NCBI GenBank assembly: GCA_009763385.1
Contig: CM019824.1
Span: forward strand, 108,332,660 to 108,396,659
Length of the DNA: 64,000 nt
Source: Coix lacryma-jobi var. lacryma-jobi
Lineage: Eukaryota > Streptophyta > Magnoliopsida > Poales > Poaceae
Direction of reading: 5' to 3'
The translations under genes were made by a program, and so were the position numbers. The notes under the pieces were generated by a model. That model was not told where the DNA came from and did not search any database. It worked only from the letters and a program-made list of their open reading frames with translations. Shown in pieces: positions 30,792 through 42,684 of this stretch; positions within the stretch are counted from its first letter, which is position 1; each line of letters starts with the position of its first letter.

Positions 30792-31808
30792 ATGGACCGT
30801 ACCAAGCGTACCGCCCGTAAGTCAACTAGAGGCAAGAGGCCTAACTACCTGTTGGTGCCATGGACCGCTGAGGGATCGAAGGATTTTCTGGAGGAGTTCG
30901 GCATGCCTACCATCTTGTGGAGGGTGCTGCACTTGGTTGGATACCAGGAGGGCCAGGAGCCGGAGTACGACTGGCATCGTGTGCAGTTTTCGGAGGACCG
31001 CTACATGTACACAGTTGAGGTGGACGTGCCCAGCCGTGATGCATAGGATCATGTATGGTGTCGCCGGGTGTTCGCACTACAGGGTAGGACCCCGTGGGAT
31101 GGAGCTAACAGGGTTGCCTATACTGTTCTTCGGGACATTATGGAGGACCACCCAGAGGTGGTTGCGCAAGCCACTGCTAGCATCTTCCCGACGGCGGACC
31201 CTTATCAGTCAGTGTGGCGTCAGCCGGGTAACACTGTGCTTGAGGCCAGTTCCTTGGAGCGAGAGCACTATGCTGGATCAGCAGGAAGTGCTATGGCTGC
31301 ACTCATGGCTACCTATGGGTGTCTGTCGCACAGCTACGACCATTTGGACCATATTCTTAGTGAGGAGATAGCTGCACACCACCAGAGTCAGGAGGAGCAC
31401 ACTGCAGAGATAGACCGCCTCACCACGGAGCTAGCTCATATGACTGTTGAGAGGGATCAGGCACGTTAGAGGGAGCAAGACACAGCGCAGCAACTCAGTG
31501 ACCAACAGGGGATGACGACCTTCTTGTCCACGATCATGGCTGAGACTGAGGAGTCACTTCGAGGTGTATGTCTGGAGGGCATGCGCGCGACCGAGCAGAA
31601 CAGGCTTCTGAGGCTTCAAGTGGGAGACCTGGAGTTACAACTTCATCATCTCTAGGACTACAATGATCGCCTGCATGAAGAGATCCATCGCCGAGAGAAC
31701 GAGAGGAACCCCATCTTTCCTCAGGAGGACCGGGATCCTCGTGCTTCTTCTAGTGGTTTGTCGGATGTCTCGAGCGACGACGATGATGATGGTGCCTATA
31801 GAGTGTAG
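30792..31808 (+). pseudogene. X extra ORF upstream of gag
   Basis: One frame runs from ATG 30792 (MDRTKRTARKSTRGKRPNY) to TAG 31806-31808, about 338 codons, broken only by three in-frame TAG codons (31044, 31467 and about 31653). It reads PWTAEGSKDFLEEFGMP, LQGRTPWDGANRVAYTVLRD, then a coiled-coil-like part (HHQSQEEHTAEIDRLTTELA, LLRLQVGDLELQLHHL) and an acidic Ser/Asp tail. It is not gag, which follows at 32128, and resembles no family I recognise. A basic N-terminus, globular middle, coiled coil and acidic tail suggest a nucleic-acid-binding or structural protein, which is inference only. Confidence 0.7.
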
Positions 31809-32127
31809 TCTAGATAGCGTGTTTAGCGCCTGGTGATCATTGTCACATGTCCTTCGCGCTTGATCTTTTGTTGCTGTTATGGGTTGATGTAACGTCGTAT
31901 GGTGAACCTATGTGCGTATGGCGCAAAACCTTGGAAAGTCCCATATGTATGGGCATCTATGGATGTTATGTTGACTTTTGCATGTATTTGATGAGCGATC
32001 TTATTATGTGATGCTGCGATGTGGATTGAAATTTTTTATGCCTCTTTAATTGTTTGGCGAATTCGTTTTCCGAATAAATTCAGTTGGCATGGTTTATCGT
32101 TCTCTACAATAATGGCAACATCACCTA
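31809..32127 (+). other. X spacer between extra ORF and gag
   Basis: About 320 bp, AT-rich, no coding signal. It could serve as the leader or intron region for gag expression; nothing specific is seen. Confidence 0.5.
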
Positions 32128-33494
32128 ATGATCACTTGCTATCGACATATGCAAATGACGATGACTCGCAGTGGAGCTGGCGGCAGTGGTGGTAATGATG
32201 ATAACAGAGACAACAGCAACCCACCACCTCCTCCACCAGCCACTCCCGAGCAACTCTTCGCCCAATTTTTGGGGAGTCAGCGCAACATTGAGGCGCTACT
32301 ATGGGAGAATGTGCCACATGGCAATCAGCGCCCTGAGCCAAATCAATACAGCTCTTTCAAGGAATTCCTGGATACTTAACCACCCATCTTCAAGGAAGCT
32401 ACTGAACCTCTGGAAGCGGAGGAATGATTGGATACCATGGAACAAAAGTTTCGATTGCTCAGGCTTACAGAGGAACTCAAGGCAGAGTATGCTGCACATC
32501 AGCTGCAAGGACCGGCCGGGATTTGGTGGGGGCACCACTGCACCACCTATCCTGCCCGTGCACCTGTTACGTGGGGAATGTTCTCACAGGCTGTTCGAGG
32601 ACATTATATTCCGCTAGGCTTGACTCAGAGGAAGGTGGCAGAGTTTATGAGCTTGACACAGGGAACCCGATCAATCACAGAGTACCACCATATGTTCAAT
32701 TCCTTATGTCGCTATGCTCCTGAGTTTGTGGACACTGAAGCTAAAAAGATAGCTAGTTTTAAGAGAGGGTTGAATACCAAGATGGGAAACTCTATGGGTA
32801 CTTCATCTCGTACCGTCTTCAATGACCTCATCAGTGACTGTCTAATTCAAGAGAACCACAACGACAAGCATGCAGCGGGCAAGGCCCGAAAGAGAACATT
32901 GGAATCTGGACCATCCCAGCCTAGAGGACCACCAGTTCAGCGTTCCCAGTTTCGACCACCAGTGCCTGGAGCTCATTTCTGGCCGCCCCAGAAGAAAGAC
33001 CAGCAGCAATCTCAGCATAACCAAACGTCGTACAAGATAGCGGCAAATCAAGCTCGAGGGGGCCAAGGCAGCTCAACAGGAAACAAGCCCCTGGTTCGTG
33101 GGCCATGCTTCAATTGCAACCAAGAGGGGCATTTTGCTAGATATTGCCCACACCCAAAGAAGCAGCAAGCCAACTACCCTGCGCGTCTGCATAACATGAC
33201 TGCTGAGGAAGCTCGTGCAGGAGAGCCCATGACTGCCGGTATGTGCCTCGTTAACCATCATCCTGCAGTTGTTTTGTTTGATACTGGATCATCGCATTCC
33301 TTCATGAGAAAAGAATTTGCACAAAAGCATAACCAAGAAATGTTTGAAATGGATTATGGGTTTCGCGTGAGCTCTGTTGGGAGTAGCGTGTTATCTAGAT
33401 AGATGGTTTGTAATGCAACCATCGAGATTGGAGGGCACAAGTTTGGAGCTAATTTAGTAGTTTTACCTGGACTAAACATGGATGTAGTCTTATA
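32128..33494 (+). pseudogene. X gag and aspartic protease
   Basis: The gag frame opens at 32128; MTMTRSGAGGSGG (about 32155) is a plausible start. TAA 32377 and TGA 32425 break the N-terminus; 32428-33402 is open. The gag core has LTEELKAEYAAHQLQGPA, MFSQAVRGHYIPLGLTQRK, EFMSLTQGTRSITEYHHMFN and ASFKRGLN. A CCHC zinc knuckle follows (CFNCNQEGHFARYC, 33108-33149), then the protease DTGSSHSFM at about 33280-33306, both in canonical form. TAG 33400-33402 (probably from CAG) interrupts the protease, and a two-base gain near 33494 shifts the frame. Confidence 0.9.
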
Positions 33495-33497
33495 GGT

Positions 33498-35186
33498 ATG
33501 AGTTGGATGTGTATGTGGAACGCGGTGTTAGACACTTCTAATAGGACTCTTACCTTATCGGATGGACAGATGGGTAACAAACTTCATGTATCTCTTGCCC
33601 GAGGTGCCGATTTTGTTGACCTATCTTGCACTCTTGCTATAGAAGATCTTTCCAAAATTCTAGTTGTCCGAGATTTTCCGGATGTCTTTCCAGATGAGTT
33701 ACCAGGATTACCACCCAAGAGGACTGTGGAATTTGCAATTGAGTTGTTACCAGGAACTGCACCAATCTCCAGAAGACCGTAACGTATGCCGCCCAATGAG
33801 TTAGAAGAACTCAAAACTCAGATTAAGGAACTCTTAGGCAAGGGGTTCATTCAACCTAGTGTATCAGAATGGGGTTGCCCAGCCCTGTTTGTTAAGAAGA
33901 AGGACAAGTCATTACGAATGTGTGTGGATTATCGACCACTCAATGCCATGACTATCAAAAACATGAATCCGTTGTCGCGGATAGACATTTTGTTAAATCA
34001 GTTGTCCAGAGCCAAGGTGTTTTCCAAGATCGATTTGAGGTCGGGTTATTACCAGATCAGGATTAGGCCACAGGATATACCGAAGACCGTATTCTCGACC
34101 AGATATGGGTTGTATGAGTACCTTGTCATGTCTTTTGGATTGACAAATGCCCCAGCATATTTCATGAGTTTGATGAACTCAGTGTTCATGCCAAAACTGG
34201 ATAAATTTGTGGTAGTATTCATTGATTATATATTGGTCTACTCAGAAAACTCAGAAGACCATGCAGAGCACTTGAGGATTGTTTTGACCAGACTTAGGGA
34301 GCATAAGCTCTATGCTAAGTTTAGTAAGTATGAGTTTTGGATGAAGAAAGTACATTTCCTTGGTCATATATTGTCGGAAGAGGGAATCTCAGTTGACCCC
34401 AGTAAGGTGCAGGAAGTAATGGATTGGAAGGCTCCTACATCTATTGGTGAGATTCAGAGTTTCTTGGGCTTAGCAGGATACTATCGTCGATTCATTCCTG
34501 ACTTTTCCAAGATTGCAAAACCTATGACGAGCTTGTTACAAAAGAATCAGAAGTTCGAATGGATAGAGGAGTGTGAAACCGCTTTCCGTACCTTGCGGAA
34601 ACTGTTGACCACTGCTCATGTTTTGGCTCAACCGGACATCGAGAAGCCCTTTGATGTCTTTTGTGATGCATCGAAAGTTGGTTTAGGTTGTGTTCTTATG
34701 CAAGAAGGCAGGGTAATTGCTTATGCATCTCGTCAATTGAGAAAACACGAAGTGAATTATCCTACATATGATTTGGAATTGGCTGCAGTTGTAGATGCTC
34801 TGAAGATCTGGCGACATTATCTGCTTGGTAACGTCTGCAATATGTATACAGATCATAAAAGTCTCAAGTACATCTTCACTCAACCTGAATTGAATATGAG
34901 GCAGAGAAGATGGCTGGAGTTGATTAAGGATTATAATCTGCAGATTCACTATCATCCTGGTAAAGCAAATGTAGTAGCTGATGCGTCAAGTCGGAAATCA
35001 CATTGCAACACTCTGAGGTTACTACCAGAAGATGAGATCAGTCTAATGCATCCTGTAGTGCTACATGACCTTGAGTTGCGTAGCGTATTGGTTGATCAAA
35101 TCATAGAGAGACAGAAAACAGATAAGGGAATTTCCCATATCAAGGAAAGGATAAAAGCCGCAACTGAACCAGTTAAGCATTTTTGA
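33498..35186 (+). pseudogene. X reverse transcriptase and RNase H
   Basis: The frame continues protease into RT with FPDVFPDELPGLPPKRTVEF. TAA 33780 replaces Tyr in the RRPYRM block; from 33786 it is open to TGA 35184. RT motifs: GFIQPSVSEWGCPALFVKKK, MCVDYRPLNAMTIKN, FSKIDLRSGYYQIRI, MSFGLTNAPAYFMSLMN. The catalytic motif reads FIDYILVYS, so the second Asp of the usual FIDD is Tyr (about 34223-34231) and polymerase activity would be lost. RNase H has FCDASKVGLGCVL, YPTYDLELAAVVDAL and YTDHKSL. The conserved Ala of DALSR is changed (DASSR). Confidence 0.93.
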
Positions 35187-36002
35187 GTTGATGACAATGG
35201 AGTTCTATGGTTTGACCAGCGCTTAGTGGTACCTAAAGATAGAGAACTCAGAAATTGGATTATGGACGAAGCACATTTGTCTAGGTTATCCATTCATCCT
35301 AGAAGTGCTAAAATGTATCAAGATTTACTTCCCAGATTTTGGTGGACTAAGATGAGAAAGGAAATTGCTGCTTATGTGGCTAGATGTGACACATGTTGTC
35401 GGGTAAAAATTATTCACCTGAAACCAGCAGGAATGCTTCAACCATTACCTATACCCGAGTGGAAATGGGAAGAAGTGAGTATGGATTTTATCACCGGTTT
35501 GCCCGTTACTCAGAAGGGAAATGACTCGATTTGGGTAATTGTGGATCGTCTTACTAATACAGCACATTTCATTCTAGTCAAGACCAGCTATAAAGCACCA
35601 GACTATGCGGAGATCTACTTGAGTCAGATTGTTCGGATCCATGGTGTACCAAAGATCATAGATTCAGATCGAGGATCGCAGTTTACTGCACCATTTTTGG
35701 AAAAGCTGCAAAAGGAGTTAGGCACGGAGTTGATTCGAAGTTCAGCCTATCATCCACAAACGTCCGGACAAACAGAAAGAGTGAACCAAGTGTTGGAAGA
35801 TATGTTGAGAGCCTGTGTAATATTAGTGAAAGGTTCTTGGGAGAAATGGTTACCTTTAGCAGAGTTCGCTTACAACAACAGTTACCAAGAGAGTATTCAG
35901 ATGGCACCTTTTGATGCCCTATATGGTAAAAGATGCAGAACGCCGATAAACTGGATTGAACCGGGAGAACGTCGGTACTATGGAATTGATTTCATCAAAT
36001 AA
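35187..36002 (+). pseudogene. X integrase
   Basis: Same frame past the TGA at 35184. The zinc-binding region has HLSRLSIHP and CDTCCRVK (HHCC). The core has the first Asp in SMDFITGLP, the second in IDSDRGSQF and the Glu in SGQTERVNQVLEDM, so the DDE triad is intact. It ends with TAA 36000 just before the conserved AEEQVR block, and a one-base change in an A run near 36060 moves the C-terminus to another frame. Confidence 0.92.
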
Positions 36003-36531
36003 GCAGAAGAACAAGTTAGAATCATTCAACAACACATGGCAGCTGCACAATCTCGACAGAAAAAGCTATGCTGATAAACGTAGAAGGCCGCTTGAGTTCA
36101 ATGTCGGTGACTACGTCTACATGAAGGTTTCACCCATGAAAGGTGTTAAGCGCTTTGGAGTCAAAAGGATGTTGGCACCAAGGTTTGTGGGGCCTTATAG
36201 AGTCATGGAAAGGAGGGGAGAAGTAGCTTATCAACTACAGTTGCCAGAACATATGAAGGCTATTTTCCCTGTATTCCATGTGTCACAATTGAAGAAGTGT
36301 ATTCGAGTACCCGAAGAAGAACTGCAAATGGCCAATATCAAGTTGCAGTCTGATCTTACTTACTCAGCACAACCGCATCAAGTACTCGACGAAAAAGAAA
36401 GAGCAACTCGCGGAAGAATAGTTAAGCAGTACAAGGTATCTTGGAGTGAACAAGATGATCGGGATGCTACTTGGGAGATGGATGACTACCTAAGGGAGGT
36501 TTACCCACACTTTTTTTTGAAAAATGGTTAG
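36003..36531 (+). pseudogene. X integrase C-terminus with chromodomain
   Basis: After the A-run shift near 36060 the frame reads SYADKRRRPLEFNVGDYVYMKV, then LAPRFVGPYRVMERRGEVAYQL and FPVFHVSQLKKCI, the usual integrase GPY/F module. The tail VLDEKERATRGRIVKQYKV...WSEQDDRDATWEM matches the chromodomain pattern of Tekay/Del elements, thought to guide insertion to certain chromatin. It ends at the natural stop 36529-36531. Confidence 0.88.
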
Positions 36532-36560
36532 TAACTCAAATCTCGGGACAAGATTTCTTT

Positions 36561-36574
36561 AAGGAGGGGAGGGC
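36561..36574 (+). other. X polypurine tract
   Basis: AAGGAGGGGAGGGC directly precedes the 3' LTR start TATAACAC. Confidence 0.85.
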
Positions 36575-39231
36575 TATAACACTATTGGTGTTAAGCAACT
36601 CTAAATGCATAACTTCACATAGCATGAGCATGGCATTTCATCATTTCATGTGCATTTGTGTGTATGTTTGTTTAAGTCCTTGCCTAGTTCTAAGTGTAGC
36701 TATGAATTGCTTTGTTTTTCTGACCAAGTGCCTTAAACCAAAGTTGTAGATCTTGATGAAAGGAACAACTTTGCTTAAAAGCACTTTTTCAGAAAAGTCT
36801 TTTTAATGTTATTTCTTGCATTAGAAAAATGGGCTAGGAGTGAAATTCTTTTTCCAGGCAGAATTTGGACTTGAGCCTTAAAGATGAATTGTTCCTTGCA
36901 AAATTTTAAGCAACTTTGCTTTTAGGACCTTTTCCTAATTCGGCTTAGTTTGGGAGATAAAGAGCAGCAATAAAATTAGCAAAAACCTCTTTAGTTTAAA
37001 CCCAGTGGGACCCACACATCAGCCTCTGCTCCCTCCTCCTCCGCGCGCGCCGCTCGCCCGTACGCTAGCGAAACCGTCGTTGCCGCCCCGAGACCGCCTT
37101 GCCAGCCATCCAAACCACCGCTCGCCGCCCGTGGTTTCCACCGAGCAGACAGAACCTCCTGTCCCCTCTCTGCTTGCCAGCCTCGTGGCCGCCGCTCCCG
37201 GCCTGGCCGCCACCGCGTCCGGTCGGGACGGCGAGACTGGAACGGCCAGGTGCATTGCACCTGAGCAACGCATCGGCCCTGCCTTCCCCACCTCACGCAC
37301 GAACCGGCCGAGCCGAGAGCACCGCCGCCGCCCGCCGAACTCCGGAGAGCGATTCCTCGCTGCTCAAAGCGCCGCCGCCTAATTCCTTCCGCCAACCTCT
37401 TCGCCCTAACCTCCTCTCTCGCCTGCAAGGGTTGGTTTCCCTTCTCCTTCCCTCTAGCCGGCGGAACACCGAGAGCCAACCTCGGACCTTCGCAATGACC
37501 GCCGCCATGACCTTTGCGTGGTCGAGCCGTCTCTGGCCAAACCACCTCTAACCGAGCCCCGTTCTCGTCTGCTCTACCTCCGTAGTTCCTTAGGGTTAGA
37601 TGGAGACTTCTCTCTCGCCGTGTTTCGGCCGGAACCAAGCCTTGCCACGGCCATGTCCGCCGTTGTCCGCTGTCGTACATGGCACCGAACAATGCCGGGG
37701 TCGGCATGGCTCGATAGTCGCCCTAGTAGGTCGCTTAGGGTTTGCTTGAGCTAGTGCTCGCGTCGCCGAGCCTCGGAATAGCCGGGCAAAGCCTCGCCGT
37801 CGTGTCGTAGCGCCGCCGCTCCGCCATGGCCGCAGTCGAGCTTGCTCTGGTGAGCCCCTGGTCGGGTGACTTGGCCGACCGTGTCCGCCTCGCGAAGCCG
37901 AACTTAGTGCTGTAGATGGTTGCGCCGGAGACCTCGCCACCGGCGAGCTAGGGCCGGTCAACGACGTCGGGAGCACCGTGCCACTATCACGTGGGTCCGG
38001 TTGACCGCTGACGCATTGGCCACCTGACCAGTGGACCCCACTGGCAGTGACTGAGAAAGAAAAGATAAGAGTCTGTGTGCACTAGCGCTCGGGTTAGCCG
38101 GGTGTGTCTAGCGTTTAGCTTTGTGTCTACGGGTGCACAAAACCGTGTGTCCATAGCAGTTTAGGTTGAGTTTTCTTTAATCCAGTTTTTGCAGAAATGG
38201 TTTAAAAGCTTGTAAAATTCATAACAGGCTCATTTTAATTCCAAATGATGTGAAACAAATTTTGTTGTGCTGGAAATGAATAGAGATACCTGTTAAAAAT
38301 ATTGGATGCATATTTTGTGATACTTTTGTATGCAGTTTAAATTAATTTAGGAAGTGGCTGTTAACTTAGAAAATGCATAACTAATTCTGTGTAGCTCAGA
38401 AAAATGTGATTCTGATTTTGTTGGGTTTGTATGGATGAGTAGTTTTTGGGAAAATATAATATGAGGATGATCTGTGAAAAATATTGGCAGTAGCATTTAA
38501 AATAGTTAAATGTTGTTTTCTTATATAATTTTTAGTAATTAAAATATAAATGATATGAACCTATTAATTTTTGTAGACAGCTCTTATACTAAGAAGTTCC
38601 GAAGAAAAATATGAAATCTGTTGTTTGACACTTTTTGCTAGGACGAGTAGTTCAAAGCACCTTTTCATCATGTTGTTTGTCTTTTTCATAGAGAACAGTA
38701 TTTAAGTTCAAATGACTTGAAATTTAGACAGTGGGCTTGATTACATGTTGTTAACCCGAGGTAATTTTTGTAGATTTTTCTGGAACATTTTGTGAAGGGA
38801 TGCTGTTATAAGCATGTTTAAATTGGTTATTTGGGCGAGTAAGTAGATGATAAATAAAATAAATAAGTAGATAATATGTAGTGATTAAGTGTCTTAATTG
38901 ACTGATTATGAAGGTTAAATGGGTTATTAGGTGATAAGGTCTTTCAAAGTCACTGGATCATATTGACTACCTTGTTGAAGAAAATGAAGTAGTTGACATG
39001 TGCTTATCTCCTGATTTGTCGTTAACCTTGTTGCATCACCTAAGCATTCCATGTGCATTCATCCTATTTATACACGTTTATGCATCATACAGGATCGGCA
39101 GAAGAGACCCCGAAGCCACCGCAGCAGGAAGAGCCGAGCTAGGAGGAGACCTTGCTCGAGGAGACCGGAGGGGTCGACGCCGAAGAACTGCCCGAGTGTC
39201 ACGACCACCTCCCGTCTAACTTCGAAAGAGG
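36575..39231 (+). repeat. X 3' LTR, first piece
   Basis: This begins TATAACACTATTGGTG (canonical TG has become TA) and follows the 5' LTR base by base until copia B enters after AGAGG at 39231. A GC-rich island is at about 37000-38160. The longest open frames in it lie in that island on the minus strand and look spurious. Confidence 0.92.
39227..39231. repeat. Target-site duplication AGAGG, left copy (copia B)
   Basis: AGAGG recurs at 50367-50371. The 5' LTR of X carries one AGAGG at 28723-28727 in uninterrupted context (TTCGAAAGAGGCAAGCC). Confidence 0.95.
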
Positions 39232-41163
39232 TGAAGGACCGAGAATGCTAAAGCAAGGCGACCAGAGGGGGGGGGGGGTTAATGGGAGCTTCAAAATTTC
39301 TTTTCAGAAACTTGTTGCCACTGTCCCGAGAATCACCCCAAGAGCAAAACTAGAGCTTGCGAGTGTCCACGACCCTAGATGTAGGGTGGATGCTTCCAAG
39401 GAGCACAGCGGGGCACTACACGACTTTAGAAACCCAACGCAAAAACCTAAAACCAAATCCAAAGTCAGACGAACAAACTGCGAACGAAACAGTGCAGAAC
39501 AACCTGCATTGGACGCTGGTCAGGCGTCGGACGCGTTCGATGCAAAATCAGCCGATCTGAGACCTTACTGCATGGTCATCGGACGCTGGCTACAGTGATG
39601 CCCTAGCGTCCGATGTAAGCCCCTCGGACGCTCCGATGGCAACGGACGCGCCGATGGTCAGCGTCCGATGCTCCTTAGAAAACACTGTCAGATTACACGT
39701 GGCATCGGACGCGTCCGCTGTGATGAACACAGCGTCCGATGCTCCCAACATCAGCGTCCGATGCTCCCGAAACTGCACTGTTCTTCCACGGATTCAACTC
39801 GATCTCCTCCGAATCAAAATCTCTAAGGCTTAGACTTGGTATGAGGAGTTTCAAGGAAGTTAGTGAGCTAACCCAAAGAGATCATGGCTCAAACCAAACT
39901 CCAAATCGGTGAATCAAAAGAATTCGGGGCAAAGGAGACACAACTCGATTCGAAACGAAAATCAATCGATCTACTAGCTCATGAGGTTAGAGACGAATTC
40001 CTCTAGTGGAAATATGCGCCTCATGATCTAGAACAACTCAGTTCAAACAGAATTGCAAAAGATGCATTGAGTAGAGAGATCGATCGACGGGAAAAACGTG
40101 GAGAAAAGCAACCCGCGAAGAACAACTCCAAAAAGCGAATGACAACCACGAATTTGCAACCGTGTGGCTACCACACGCTACAACAGTGGGATTACGGCTC
40201 ACTTCCTCAAAATCTCACGAACACAGAGGTATGATTGTCTTCTCTGTGGATCTCAGTTTGCTACAGCAGGGATTTGGAGAGCAGGAAAACCTAGAAGGCA
40301 AAATAGCAAATGACTGAGATAGGATGGGAGGTGGGTGTCTCCCTCTAGTTATCCTAATTCTAGTTCCCACTCTACCCCTAACTAATTACAGAGCGAACCA
40401 GCTAAACCCTAGGGTTATTCTGGACCAACTCAAGGTAGATGCTGATCCGACGGCCCCGCCCGCACCACTGGTAGCGTTGCCTCAACGCAACCTCACCGAT
40501 TGCCGCCACGTGCCGCCACCGCTCTGCTTGTCTTTTTCGTGGACTCCGCCCCCGGTTTTGTGGCCCAAACCGGGAAACCAGCCTTCATGACCAACCCACG
40601 GTTTTGAGGCCCAAACCGGGAAACCCGCCACCCATCGCCTGAGTTTTGTGGCCCAAACTGAGAAACCCGCAGCGCCCAGGTTTTGAGGCCCAAACCTGGA
40701 AACCGTCCTCAGCCCGAGTTTTGTGGCCCAAACTCGGAAACCATCAGCGCCCAGGTTTTGAGGCCCAAACCTGGAAACCGTCCACCGGTGGTTTTTCTGT
40801 GGCTCAACCACCAAACCGAAGCTGTAGATGGGATGCAACGCCCGTGCACCCCGTCCACCGACACGTGTCCCCAGGTCCTCGACCCGAGCCACACCGTGCC
40901 CCGCAAGTCTCCGCTCGTCGCTGTCCCAGGCTGTCAGCCATCACAGCTGATCCTCAGGCCACCGGTCCCTCAGTCCAAGCCTCACGTCCGCCCTTCACCG
41001 CTCTCGGTCCATCCGCACGGCACGTCTTTACTTGACCTTCACCTTGCCTTCGATCACTGTATCCGTGCTCAACACCTGCACAACACAAGCCAAAGAACAT
41101 GCGCATTATCCCAGTTGACAATCACTCATCACTTGAGACTCGACATACACCCATGTATCCGCA
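39232..41163 (-). repeat. Copia B 3' LTR
   Basis: On the plus strand it begins TGAAGGACCGAGAATGC and ends ATGTATCCGCA (1932 bp). It contains a G run (about 39270), a GCGTCCGATGC motif cluster (about 39505-39772) and a hairpin array of six units plus one GGTGG/CCACC hairpin (about 40552-40820). Confidence 0.94.
40552..40820 (-). repeat. Hairpin array in copia B 3' LTR (seven units)
   Basis: Stems in plus-strand order are CGGTTT/AAACCG twice, GAGTTT/AAACTG(A), AGGTTT/AAACCT, GAGTTT/AAACTC, AGGTTT/AAACCT and GGTGGTTT/AACCACC. The 5' LTR of the same element (49910-50015) has only three units, which accounts for most of the 141-bp length difference between the LTRs. Confidence 0.85.
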
Positions 41164-42684
41164 ATCTCCCCCTTGATAAGTGCATTATCAACTACCAACA
41201 CAAATCATAATGAAGTAGAAGAATAAAGAAGAAAGAGAAGTAGATAACTCGTCCAAATGACCCAAAAGCATATCAAAGCCAGAAGAAGGTCAAGTGAAAG
41301 AGCAAAACAACTTGGTCCCCAAAGACATGGGCAATAGCTCGACGCAACCAAGCAAACCAAAGCTAGCCCTCAAAAAGAGGTAGAACCGGCTCAACACCGC
41401 TAGCAGGAAAGCTTGATACCAACTGAAGAACTGACGACTAAACAGCAGAAGAGCTCAATACCAAATGGAGAGCAAATAGGCAAAGTCGCTAGTCCCTTAA
41501 GAAAGAGGCAAAGGCTCAACACAACTAGCTACCAAAAATGCTCCGAACCAATTTGGAAAAATGCTCCAGACAAATTGACAATTCATCAGACAAAACCCGA
41601 GCAAACTCCCCCTCCAATAGTGCACATGATTTGACAAATTTCTCCCCCTTAGTTGATAATGCACTATCAGGCAAACTTCTCCCTTCCAAATGCATATGAG
41701 TCAAAAATGCAAGTTAGCAGCTTCAGGAATATAGTCTAGAGAACGAAAAGATGCTCTACATAGTATATCTCCCATGACTCAAGAAGAAGCATACATGCCA
41801 GCAAAGGCTCAAACTGATCACCAAATATGAAATATGAACATATGAGCAAAGTGAGCAGTTTGAGCCAAAATGGTATTCACCATCAAGATAGCACTAAACA
41901 TGTATAGACAGGAAGTCAAACAAGTGCTAAGCATGTATACAAGGTGAACTACCCCTAGCAAAGTTCAATCATCATGCTATAGAAAGAAACATAGACTTGT
42001 GATTTCAAATTTTAATCGGAGTTGCAGCGGTGAAATTACACAAGTTCAAAATTCAGCATGTGATTGCGAGAGGTTGAAGGCTTGTCATTGCCTAACTTTT
42101 CAATCGAGCTAAGCCTATGCATAAGCAATCGAAAGCTTAAAGCGTCAGTTTCGGTCATACACTACACGGCTCAAGTTTAACTCAAATGTGCAATGAGAAA
42201 CAGTCTCGATACCGTGATGTGTTGACAAACAATCCCATCTCGATCTTTCAAATTTACTTAACTTGGTTCAATTTTATATCTGAATATGAATAGACCAAGC
42301 AAGTGAATGACTCAGAACTAGAGACATAGCAACCTAGCATAAATAAAAAGCACAAGTGAATTCAACACATTCTACACATGCTAGTTGCTTATCTCAATGG
42401 TGAACAATTTCAAGTTTTATGTTCATTAAGCAAATTCACCATTCATAAAATAGCTCAGCTCACAACATGTATCAGTGATCAGAAAGAGCATAAGCTATAA
42501 GCATCATCATATAGCATCGGAGTACACTAGACAGAGCATACTTACATTCTACAGATTATATACATGAAGCTCAGAAGGTAAAGATGCATGATGAAATGCA
42601 AAAACTAACCTACCCAAAAGCCAAAATCAAAAAGAAGGAAAAGGAGTCCGTTCTATAATACAAGAACCAAATTGTTTCTCCCAT
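41164..42684 (-). other. Copia B 3' noncoding region
   Basis: 1.5 kb between pol and the 3' LTR, homologous to 17662-19290 of copia A. Polypurine tracts on the minus strand appear as ATCTCCCCCTTGAT (41164-41177, next to the LTR), CTCCCCCTCC (about 41603) and TTCTCCCCCTTAG (about 41639). PBS-like motifs are at about 41410-41422 and 41451-41465. No coding frame was found. Confidence 0.72.

Noticed and set aside
36991..37707. Long minus-strand open frame in the X 3' LTR
   Set aside because: It lies in the GC-rich island where stops are rare on both strands; the equivalent frame in the 5' LTR is broken and no domain is visible.
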